Source: Acidobacteriaceae bacterium
GTDB taxonomy: Bacteria > Acidobacteriota > Terriglobia > Terriglobales > Acidobacteriaceae
Assembly: GCA_030044455.1 (NCBI GenBank)
Contig: JASHVU010000212.1
Coordinates: 1 to 5,676, forward strand
Length of the DNA: 5,676 nt
Direction of reading: 5' to 3'
Every line of letters begins with the position of its first letter. Positions within the stretch are counted from its first letter, which is position 1. The position numbers were made by a program, and so were the translations under genes. The notes beneath the pieces were generated by a model. That model was given only the letters and a program-made list of their open reading frames with translations, did no database searches and was not told the DNA's origin. This document shows positions 1 to 5,676 of the stretch, piece by piece.

Positions 1-1
1 C

Positions 2-1027
2 CCGGGCACAAGCGAACTCGCCGGCCAGATCGTCGCACGCAGCGCAAGCCAGTGCGGTCTGCCAGCTGGGGTTTTTGCGCTGCTCTTCGATGCCGGCACC
101 GAAATAGGCGCCGCGCTGGTGCGGCATCCTCTGGTGAAATCCGTCGCTTTTACGGGATCGCTGAGAGCAGGCAAAGCGCTGATGGATCTTGCTGCCACTC
201 GGCCGGAACCAATCCCTTGCTACATGGAGATGAGCAGCACAAACCCATTCATAGTCCTTCCCGAGGCGCTGGAGACCCGCGCTGCGCAAATCGGGAAGGA
301 TCTGTTTGCATCGTTCACGCTCAACGTTGGCCAGTTCTGCACCAAACCCGGTCTCGTTTTCCTGCCACGCAACCCGTCAGCGGATACTCTAATTGCGGTG
401 CTTGCAGCCCAGGTTGAAGAGGCTGGCCCGTCGCTCATGCTCACCGAGGGCATATGCCGAAATTACTCGTCGGCGCTCGCCGCCCGCACGGAGCACCCGG
501 GAGTCAACATTCTCGCTCAGTCCAGGTCCTCCAACGGCACTGACGGGGCCTGGATCGCGCCCACTCTGCTTCAAACAGACGGCAAAGATCTGCTGCGCAC
601 CCCCGAATTGGCGAAAGAGGTTTTCGGCCCCGCTACACTCATCGTGCGCTATAGAGACCGCGAGGAACTGCTTGCTCTCACTCGCGCCCTAGAAGGCCAA
701 CTGACGGCGACGCTTCATGCATCGGAAGGCGAGCTCGCTGCGCACGCCGATCTGGTGGCCATTCTTGAGCGCAAAGCCGGACGGCTTATCATGAACGGCT
801 ATCCCACCGGCGTGGAGGTGTGCCACGCAATGGTTCATGGGGGCCCCTATCCGGCGACAAGCGACAGCCGTACGACTTCAGTCGGAACGCTGGCTATCCA
901 TCGTTTTGCACGGCCAGTCTGTTATCAGAATTTTCCCCAATCGGCGCTTTCCGACGAACTGAAAAGCGAAAACCCTCTTGGAATATGGCGCACGGTTGAC
1001 GGCAGGCTTACTCGCGATCCATGGTAG
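2..1027 (+). CDS. Alpha-ketoglutaric semialdehyde dehydrogenase (NADP+), C-terminal part, gene cut by the left edge
   Basis: This aldehyde dehydrogenase probably oxidises 2,5-dioxopentanoate to 2-oxoglutarate, the last step of non-phosphorylating glucarate/galactarate, pentose and hydroxyproline breakdown, in the cytoplasm. The frame is open from base 2, giving 341 residues before TAG; the family usually has about 510-530, so roughly 175 N-terminal residues are missing. The GTG at 119 is internal, because recognisable family sequence precedes it. Visible marks are the cofactor-site FTGS (residues 50-53), the general base Glu in YMEMSSTNP (Glu76, bases 227-229), the catalytic Cys in GQFCTKPG (Cys113, bases 338-340), and EVFGP (206-210). 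The C-terminal block with GYPTGVEVCHAMVHGGPYP and SDSRTTSVGT is characteristic of the KGSADH subgroup rather than of generic ALDHs. All catalytic residues in view are intact. It converges with the nucleotide-sugar operon. Class assignment is strong; the exact substrate is inferred. Confidence 0.9.
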   Translation, partial: PGTSELAGQIVARSASQCGLPAGVFALLFDAGTEIGAALVRHPLVKSVAFTGSLRAGKALMDLAATRPEPIPCYMEMSSTNPFIVLPEALETRAAQIGKDLFASFTLNVGQFCTKPGLVFLPRNPSADTLIAVLAAQVEEAGPSLMLTEGICRNYSSALAARTEHPGVNILAQSRSSNGTDGAWIAPTLLQTDGKDLLRTPELAKEVFGPATLIVRYRDREELLALTRALEGQLTATLHASEGELAAHADLVAILERKAGRLIMNGYPTGVEVCHAMVHGGPYPATSDSRTTSVGTLAIHRFARPVCYQNFPQSALSDELKSENPLGIWRTVDGRLTRDPW

Positions 1028-1112
1028 ATGCGGTCCTATTTGCTGCCCTCGTTATCGCATCGGGACTTTTTGGCCCCCGGACGCAAGCGATAGCTGGAGG
1101 ATAAGCGTGTGC

Positions 1113-1135
1113 CCGGTTCTCAGTTCCCGAACCGG
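1113..1135. terminator. Inverted repeat at the convergent gene ends, weak terminator candidate
   Basis: CCGGTTC (1113-1119) and its exact complement GAACCGG (1129-1135) flank a 9-base loop that contains the stop codon of the fusion gene. It sits at the convergent junction with the aldehyde dehydrogenase gene, where a two-way terminator would be useful. Neither strand shows a following T run, so it is not a classical Rho-independent terminator and may be chance. Confidence 0.2.
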
Positions 1136-4100
1136 CAAAGACTCGTTACGAAGGATGCGGAGCCGTCGCGAAGCCAGCCATCCAGTTGCGAGGGTTCTTT
1201 CAACTGCTGACCTCGGGAACGCTGGACAATTACGTACCTGCAGTTCAATTCGGGCACAGCGGTCATATCCACCCACAACTTTTCAAACTGTGCAACTGGA
1301 AAGACGTCTTCCTGACCTTTTCCCCAACGCTTTTTTACATCTTTGAGCGCGACATATGTTGGCATTCGAGAAGCCATCGACCTGACAGCGGCAGTGACCT
1401 TTGCGCTATCCTTCAGAGCAATGCGGTCCAATCCGAAAACCTGCAAGAGTGCGTCTATATCGATCCAAAACGTATTGGAGTTGTAGTAAGAGAGCTCGAA
1501 TTCCAGCTCCTCATAAGGAAGCGCCATCCCTTCAACAAGGCGAATATGTCCGTCCACGCGAGCAAGTCCACCGCCGCGATCATCTATTCTGCGTGAAATA
1601 ACCTCCACTGTCATTTTCGCTTCCCTAGTGATATGGAGACCCAGCACGTCGGGATCGAGATTCGCTCCCACGGTGTCTACGTTGTGGACCATCAGGTAGC
1701 GTAGATTCGGTCTGTCATCCAGCATTTTGAGAAGCAGCCCGTTCAGCAACAGATTCGGTATCTCGTACCAGTGTCCAACTGGGTGAAGGCACTGAAGGGG
1801 AAGATTGTCAATATAGTCTGATCCTTCGCCGCTTCGCTGAGCCCAGTCGACCAGGGCTGCGCGCGAGCTGGCCCGCACCTTCTCGGCTTGTGCGTCCAGT
1901 CGCTGTTGTGATGTCTCTTCCCAAGCAAAATGGAGATCACGCACCATGGGCACCATGCGCAGGCCTACCGAACGTCCCCGAGAGAGATATAAAGGACCTT
2001 CGTAACCATAATTCCCTTGTGCCAACAGATGTTCCTCAGTAGGCTGATGCGTCAGATAGCTGGTTGTTACAACATGCGGCACTGTGTACCCGAACAGCTC
2101 CGCAGTGCGTCTGCTCTTCGCGAAGTGAACTTCGAGGAAAGTGCGATGCCTGTCGGCGAGTCGACAGAACGGGCTCAGCCCCTTGACAACCCCCGCGCCT
2201 TTGGTCCAGCGGCTGCCCGCGCCTCCAGCCAGCGTCACCACGGCCACTTGACCTGCGGCAAGCGCCTCTTCTCCTTTGCGCCGCAGAGACTCGGATACGC
2301 CGTGTCTCGCGTCGAGCATCTGGTCCGGTTTCACATCTTCGATGCTGCTTGAGATTGGCAAGCGATTCTGGGCGAGTCCGATTTGGCCTGCTCGCAATGC
2401 ACTACGGATTCGTTCGTGTTGGATGGGGTCGAACCCGTTCTCCTTAAGCACGCCGTCCAGAGTCTCGCCTAGTTCACCATTCTGGTAGTCCTGAGGAAGC
2501 AGGCGCTCGAGGAGTCCCCGCATCCGGTTTGTAGCTCCTGACCCCTGGTGGCAGGAAGCACTGAACCGCTCGAGGTCAGTCCTTTCGGCAGGCGAGATGG
2601 ATCGTTGATTCTTTCGCAAAATCGACGGAAGAATGAGGTTGTAGTATCCGTCGGGGAGCATGGCAGCGTCTCTCAGCAATTCGCAAAACGTCCCGCGATT
2701 GTTGATCGCGAAGTCGTAAACCACCGGCTCCATTGCAAAGGGAACTCCGCTGCCCAGCCTTCGGCTGACGTTGCGCATGATCTGCTGAAGCCGGTCCTGC
2801 GCCTCCTGTTTCCGCGCCGGGTCGAAGATAAAACCCATTCCCCCTCCAGCCATGCCGCCGAGCATCCAGAATCCCCAAAACGAATTACCGAATTCCGATC
2901 TGACATGCTCAATCAGCATCTCTGTATAGAGATTGGTTGCCCAGGGAATGATCGTCTGCACCGGTCCAAAGAAGTTGCGTTGCGTCGCATCGCCGATTCC
3001 GCGGACATTCCCGGCGTACAGATGCCCGATGATCTCATCCAGCAATTTCCCGGCTTGTTGCCGGCCGATCCACTCTGCTTCCGACCGCAAAAGATAGCGT
3101 TCCGTGACCATCTCAAGCAAGGGCCCGACATCCTGGGCCATGCCGCCGTGCACCAGGACCAGACTGTCCTGGAGCCGAAGCCTTGTATTGTCACTGATTT
3201 CTTCTGGTGAGAATATGCGATGGTTTGGCAATAGCCTGCCTCGGCTAATGCCATATTCGGTGTCTCCTTTTGTTGCGACAACTCCTTCGATCAGCTTGAT
3301 GCCAGGCCAGACTCCTCCGGAATCCTGCCAGCCCCCTCCCGATCCTCCAAGCCATTCGCCCAGAATTGCGCGCGCTGCGACCAGACGCCGCTCCGGTTCG
3401 GTGAGCGATCCGGACAGAGAAGATGTCTGTCCTGTTGCCCGCATACAGACAGCGATCAAAGAAGCAAGCAAGTTAGTGGATACCGCAAGACGCGAACCCT
3501 TGGGAATGTCGTTGACTCGACTGACGATCTCGATTCCAAGTCCTTCTTGCTCGAGTAACCGGCGCAATAAATGGCGCAAATTCTGGCCGGACGATTCCAA
3601 TCCTGGCGGAACCAGCCCGGACGCGATTACGGCTGCTTTCAACAGCCCAAGATAGTCCCGACCGAAATCGAACATCTCCTGCAGTTCCGAAATCTCTGCG
3701 CTGGCGTCCAGATCCACGCTCACCAAACGCAGCACCGGCCTGTCGATCACCCGCAGATAGGTCTCGATGGGTGGCTTTGGCTCCGATACTTGAGATCCAC
3801 GGACGGACAGGTCGATGGAAACATTCAGAACCCGCGCCCATTCCGGCAGGTCCATGCCCAGGAAGAAAATGTCGCTCCATCCACTGTGGCTTAGGTCCAT
3901 GCGAACCGGTGTCAACTCGCGGAGTATCGGATATGGGTCTCCGGACTCCCGCTCAAGAAGTTCCTGGCGGATTCGCAGGGCGTAGTCGTCGAAATGGCCG
4001 GTGCGGAACATCCACTGGCTGCCGCGCACCGAGCGCACACTCAGCCGCACCTGGTCGGCGAGGGTCTGGAAACCCAGACCGCGATAGGCTGCGGCGAGTG

Positions 4101-4443
4101 AGCTGCTTAAAGCGTCACTTAATCCCTCCTTCCTTGCGGTTGTCAGGAATATCCTGATTGCCTCTTCGTAGCGGCGCTGCAGCAGCTTCTCATAACCGGA
4201 AAACGGAATCCGCGCTTCTCCGGCAAACTCGTGCCGGGCAGGCAAGTGAAAGCGATGAATCGCATATAGGAAAAACAGCGCCCGAACCCGCTCGTAGAGG
4301 TTCTGGCTCGATTGCCGTTGCTTCTCAAGGTTGTCAACCTCGCTAAGCAACTCTTTCGTGCTTGCACCTCGACAAAATGCATCGAGCGATAGATTGCGAA
4401 CTTCGGGATCGTCCGCGGTAATGATCGACCAGAGAGCGCTCAA
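1120..4443 (-). CDS. Fusion of a fucokinase-type GHMP kinase domain and a UDPGP-family sugar-1-phosphate uridylyltransferase (1107 aa)
   Basis: This large cytoplasmic protein is probably a UTP:sugar-1-phosphate uridylyltransferase with an attached sugar kinase. Residues 1-170 are mostly helical with no family I recognise. Residues about 175-600 resemble the GHMP kinase half of fucokinases: TPVRMDLSHSGWSD (178-191), a degenerate phosphate loop IPKGSRLAVSTNLL (313-326), GGGWQDSGGVWPG (369-381) with its Asp, and GGMAGGGMGFIFDP (529-542). A linker leads to the UDPGP domain (about 685-1107): the intact nucleotide loop LAGGAGSRWTKGAGVVK (738-754), HNVDTVGANLD (920-930), GGGLARVDG (957-965), YNSNTFWIDID (987-997) and GQEDVFPVAQFE (1043-1054). 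The order is the reverse of plant FKGP, where the pyrophosphorylase comes first. The TTG start is chosen because AAGGAG lies 7 bases upstream and TTG overlaps the upstream stop as TTGA. The sugar substrate cannot be read from sequence: UTP and glucose-1-phosphate are the default, while galactose, fucose, arabinose or glucuronate are alternatives. Confidence 0.87.
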   Translation of the reverse strand: MSALWSIITADDPEVRNLSLDAFCRGASTKELLSEVDNLEKQRQSSQNLYERVRALFFLYAIHRFHLPARHEFAGEARIPFSGYEKLLQRRYEEAIRIFLTTARKEGLSDALSSSLAAAYRGLGFQTLADQVRLSVRSVRGSQWMFRTGHFDDYALRIRQELLERESGDPYPILRELTPVRMDLSHSGWSDIFFLGMDLPEWARVLNVSIDLSVRGSQVSEPKPPIETYLRVIDRPVLRLVSVDLDASAEISELQEMFDFGRDYLGLLKAAVIASGLVPPGLESSGQNLRHLLRRLLEQEGLGIEIVSRVNDIPKGSRLAVSTNLLASLIAVCMRATGQTSSLSGSLTEPERRLVAARAILGEWLGGSGGGWQDSGGVWPGIKLIEGVVATKGDTEYGISRGRLLPNHRIFSPEEISDNTRLRLQDSLVLVHGGMAQDVGPLLEMVTERYLLRSEAEWIGRQQAGKLLDEIIGHLYAGNVRGIGDATQRNFFGPVQTIIPWATNLYTEMLIEHVRSEFGNSFWGFWMLGGMAGGGMGFIFDPARKQEAQDRLQQIMRNVSRRLGSGVPFAMEPVVYDFAINNRGTFCELLRDAAMLPDGYYNLILPSILRKNQRSISPAERTDLERFSASCHQGSGATNRMRGLLERLLPQDYQNGELGETLDGVLKENGFDPIQHERIRSALRAGQIGLAQNRLPISSSIEDVKPDQMLDARHGVSESLRRKGEEALAAGQVAVVTLAGGAGSRWTKGAGVVKGLSPFCRLADRHRTFLEVHFAKSRRTAELFGYTVPHVVTTSYLTHQPTEEHLLAQGNYGYEGPLYLSRGRSVGLRMVPMVRDLHFAWEETSQQRLDAQAEKVRASSRAALVDWAQRSGEGSDYIDNLPLQCLHPVGHWYEIPNLLLNGLLLKMLDDRPNLRYLMVHNVDTVGANLDPDVLGLHITREAKMTVEVISRRIDDRGGGLARVDGHIRLVEGMALPYEELEFELSYYNSNTFWIDIDALLQVFGLDRIALKDSAKVTAAVRSMASRMPTYVALKDVKKRWGKGQEDVFPVAQFEKLWVDMTAVPELNCRYVIVQRSRGQQLKEPSQLDGWLRDGSASFVTSLCRFGN

Positions 4444-5312
4444 TCTTCTGCTCCTTGTTGTCCGCGCAAGTCGCGGGAAGCCAGAACGTTGAGCAGCTCG
4501 GTCATGACCTGGTCGCGATCCTGGCCACTGAGGGCAAGTGCCAATTGAGCGGTAAACAACCCATACTTGACGCCAACATCAAACCGACGGCCATTCTGTA
4601 TCATGGCGAGATACTGCTCGCGTCTGGCCAACTCATTTAATGCAGCCGACAAATTAACTCGCGCATTTTTGTCAGCTTCAAGCATCTCGGAGATAATCTC
4701 GAAGACCTCGGGCGTGAACACATGCATGCCAAAGAAGCACAGGTAATGTCCACTGCGCAGCCCCGGCACGGAGAGTTGCTGTTCCGCCTGTGTCGGAGAG
4801 GGCTTCTCCAGCACTGACTCCACTCGATACAGTCCAGGCTTGCCAGAGATTAGGCGCCCTCCGACCGTTCCGTATAGTGGAAGTTGGCTTTCGTGGGTTA
4901 CCTGAACTCCTGAAATCGCCGAATTCTCTCGAACTGCCGCTTCAACCAACTCTCTTGCGCAACCATTATGGTCGCGATCGACGTAGATGTGGTCGCCGAC
5001 AAAATGAAGAAACGGCTGGTCTCCCACAAACTCTCGAGCGCAGAAGACTGCATGGGCGTAGCCGCGCGGCTCCCTCTGACCGATAAACGTCAGCCGCGCC
5101 GGCTGCTCCGATAAAAGTCTGGAATAACGCTCTTCATCTCCCGGCCACACGACGATGCAGATGTCTTCGATTCCGGCGCTGGTCGCCTCTTCAACCACCA
5201 GGCTGAGCACCGATCGCTCCTTACCGTGCTGATCAAAGAGCGTCTGGATCGGCAAATTACGCTGTTGCTGCCGTGCAGCGGTAACGACTGCTTTGCTGAT
5301 TTGCATGATCAA
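4440..5312 (-). CDS. GalU/RfbA-like sugar-phosphate nucleotidyltransferase (NTP_transferase family)
   Basis: This cytoplasmic enzyme-like protein would couple a sugar-1-phosphate to UTP or dTTP with release of pyrophosphate. The 290 residues match the usual GalU length. Aligned with GalU one sees KAVVTAA (7-13), PRGYAHAVFCAR (82-93) matching the GalU PKGLGHAVLCA region, VGDH with the metal-binding Asp107, YGTVGG (147-152), LEKP (168-171) and RFDVGVKYG (243-251) matching GalU RFDCGSKLG. The glycine-rich loop GxGTR is replaced by RQQQR (14-18), so both glycines are missing; activity is therefore uncertain. It is the first gene of a two-gene operon, and its stop overlaps the start of the fusion gene. 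Two starts compete. TTG at 5310-5312 has GAGGA 5 bases upstream. ATG at 5304-5306 gives a protein two residues shorter but sits 11 bases from the same site. I list the TTG for its spacing; the ATG is nearly as likely. A regulatory, non-catalytic subunit is the main alternative. Confidence 0.85.
   Translation of the reverse strand: MIMQISKAVVTAARQQQRNLPIQTLFDQHGKERSVLSLVVEEATSAGIEDICIVVWPGDEERYSRLLSEQPARLTFIGQREPRGYAHAVFCAREFVGDQPFLHFVGDHIYVDRDHNGCARELVEAAVRENSAISGVQVTHESQLPLYGTVGGRLISGKPGLYRVESVLEKPSPTQAEQQLSVPGLRSGHYLCFFGMHVFTPEVFEIISEMLEADKNARVNLSAALNELARREQYLAMIQNGRRFDVGVKYGLFTAQLALALSGQDRDQVMTELLNVLASRDLRGQQGAED
4451..4456 (-). promoter_or_regulatory. Ribosome binding site AAGGAG that fixes the TTG start of the fusion gene
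   Basis: On the minus strand a perfect AAGGAG is followed by 7 bases and then TTG at 4443-4441. That TTG shares TTGA with the TGA stop (4442-4440) of the upstream nucleotidyltransferase gene. The site lies inside the last codons of that gene, so the two genes are probably translationally coupled. This is the main evidence that a non-ATG codon is the true start. Confidence 0.75.
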
Positions 5313-5317
5313 TCCAA

Positions 5318-5322
5318 TCCTC
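5318..5322 (-). promoter_or_regulatory. Ribosome binding site GAGGA upstream of the nucleotidyltransferase gene
   Basis: The minus strand reads GAGGA, then 5 bases to a TTG codon and 11 bases to an in-frame ATG. The spacing favours the TTG, while the codon itself favours the ATG. No other purine-rich site lies near either codon. Confidence 0.5.
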
Positions 5323-5408
5323 GTAATTCAGCCGTGTCCACAGAATGCAAATTCACAAGTGTTTCCCATTCCTTCTGGAGACATTGATTCTAAACGATAG
5401 CTCAAGAC

Positions 5409-5437
5409 TTGCACGTCTATCACGATGTGGGGATAAC
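5409..5437 (+). promoter_or_regulatory. Weak sigma70-like promoter candidate for the right-hand + strand gene
   Basis: TTGCAC (5409-5414) and GATAAC (5432-5437) are separated by 17 bases, with matches of 3 of 6 and 4 of 6 to the consensus boxes. It points toward the possible gene at the right edge and lies in the divergent control region. A match this weak could arise by chance in 360 bases. Confidence 0.18.
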
Positions 5438-5582
5438 TCAAACGACCTGCTTCTTACTCTCATTCGACCAAAACCGAATTCAGAAGATGATCACGCGCCG
5501 GGTAAGTTCAGACGCAGTTCGACCCCGAGGCGCTCTCGCACGAAAAGCTCCCCAGGAAAAGGAGAATTTTTTAAGAAGGAAT

Positions 5583-5596
5583 GTGGCAACTGCCAC
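5583..5596. repeat. Short palindrome GTGGCA-AC-TGCCAC
   Basis: Six bases (5583-5588) are followed by AC and then their exact reverse complement (5591-5596). It could form a tight hairpin or be a dyad for a DNA-binding protein. Read on the minus strand it is followed by the moderately T-rich ATTCCTTCTT, so it might end a minus-strand transcript coming from the right. The T tract is broken, so this is weak. On the + strand it begins exactly at the GTG start candidate of the right-edge frame. Confidence 0.35.
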
Positions 5597-5676
5597 GCAG
5601 GGTGAGCGATCAACGGCCGCAACGAAAGCCGTCTTGCCTGTCCGCGATAGCTCCGCCATTGCTCGTGCAGTAAAGG
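5583..5676 (+). CDS. Possible start of a + strand gene running off the right edge; faint Sua5/TsaC-like N-terminus
   Basis: A frame opens on the + strand and stays open to the window end, giving about 31 residues from a GTG at 5583. It contains the stretch VLPVRDSSAIARAVK. In Sua5/YrdC-type threonylcarbamoyl-AMP synthases, which make the t6A tRNA modification precursor, the N-terminus often has a hydrophobic strand followed by an AIAxAxxxLRxGG helix just before the PTETVYG motif; the visible residues would fit that position, but the diagnostic motif lies beyond the edge. The same frame is open back to an ATG at 5487, which has no good ribosome site and gives an Arg-rich low-confidence extension. 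The GTG has AAGG only 3 bases upstream (5576-5579), which is close. A competing minus-strand frame is also open at this edge. Both the gene and its identity are tentative. Confidence 0.28.
   Translation, partial: MATATQGERSTAATKAVLPVRDSSAIARAVK

Larger units (their letters stand above)
5313..5676. other. Divergent intergenic/control region upstream of the nucleotide-sugar operon
   Basis: This 364-base stretch lies upstream of the minus-strand operon. It is more AT-rich and irregular than the flanking genes, at least in its left half. It must carry the operon promoter, but I find only a TAGAAT -10-like box (minus strand, 5387-5392) without a matching -35. It also holds a weak + strand promoter candidate, a 14-base near-perfect palindrome (5583-5596), several very short frames without ribosome sites, and the possible start of a + strand gene at the right end. 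I see no tRNA, riboswitch or strong Rho-independent terminator. Confidence 0.5.

Noticed and set aside
393..692. Overlapping + and - frames inside the aldehyde dehydrogenase gene
   Set aside because: They overlap the conserved dehydrogenase frame and have the Arg/Ser/Pro-rich composition typical of out-of-frame reading in GC-rich DNA.
2548..3210. Long + strand frame of 220 codons opposite the fusion gene
   Set aside because: It lies fully antisense to well-conserved GHMP-domain sequence, and its product looks like a shadow translation with no recognisable motif.
5332..5342. DnaA-box-like GTGTCCACA and TTATCCCCACA (near 5426-5436, minus strand) in the intergenic region
   Set aside because: Neither matches the consensus TTATCCACA closely, and there is no cluster or AT-rich unwinding region to suggest an origin.
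5328..5384. An 18-codon leader frame on the minus strand just before the nucleotidyltransferase gene, starting MSPEGMGNTC
   Set aside because: It has no ribosome binding site before its ATG and no attenuator-like codon run or hairpin pair, so it is best regarded as chance.
5387..5392. TAGAAT -10-like box for the minus-strand operon
   Set aside because: No recognisable -35 box lies 16-18 bases upstream (the position reads CGTGCA), so I do not call a promoter.
5345..5605. An 86-codon + strand frame ending in FFKKECGNCHAG, with a CxxCH haem-binding motif
   Set aside because: The frame stops two residues after the motif, has no ribosome site, and the CxxCH codons are supplied by the palindrome GTGGCAACTGCCAC, so the motif is probably coincidental. 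A relic of a cytochrome c gene cannot be excluded but nothing else supports it.
5491..5676. Minus-strand frame open from the right edge for 61 codons, ending in TGA at 5491-5493
   Set aside because: Its residues match no family I know, and codon use is not gene-like; another minus frame and a + frame are open over the same bases, so it has no special support.

Overview
The window looks like chromosomal DNA of a free-living, moderately GC-rich bacterium. My best guess is an Acidobacteriota-like soil organism, because I associate the large kinase/pyrophosphorylase fusion and the type of aldehyde dehydrogenase seen here with that phylum and with Verrucomicrobia and Planctomycetes. This is recollection of family distribution, not something the sequence proves. 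I see no mobile element, CRISPR array, tRNA or rRNA.

Layout. (1) Bases 2-1027 (+) hold the C-terminal two thirds of an NADP-type aldehyde dehydrogenase, most like alpha-ketoglutaric semialdehyde (2,5-dioxopentanoate) dehydrogenase; its N-terminus lies off the left edge. (2) A 92-base convergent gap (1028-1119) follows. (3) Bases 1120-5312 (-) hold a tight two-gene operon. The first gene (4440-5312) encodes a GalU/RfbA-like sugar-phosphate nucleotidyltransferase. The second (1120-4443) encodes a 1107-residue protein that joins a helical N-terminal region, a GHMP sugar kinase domain of the fucokinase type and a C-terminal UDPGP-family pyrophosphorylase. The two genes overlap by four bases (TTGA), and the second starts at a TTG preceded by a strong AAGGAG. 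(4) Bases 5313-5676 are a divergent control region. At the right edge a + strand reading frame opens whose first residues faintly resemble a Sua5/TsaC (threonylcarbamoyl-AMP synthase) N-terminus.

How the genes may work together. The operon brings three sugar-nucleotide modules together: a sugar kinase that would make a sugar-1-phosphate, a UDPGP-type pyrophosphorylase that would convert it to a UDP-sugar, and a separate GalU-like nucleotidyltransferase. The glycine-rich loops of the kinase domain and of the GalU-like protein are both eroded, whereas the loop of the UDPGP domain is intact. The system may therefore be a pyrophosphorylase with regulatory or repurposed partners rather than a simple three-enzyme salvage pathway. 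The aldehyde dehydrogenase belongs to uronate, aldarate or pentose oxidation and is on the opposite strand, so a functional link to the operon is only a possibility.
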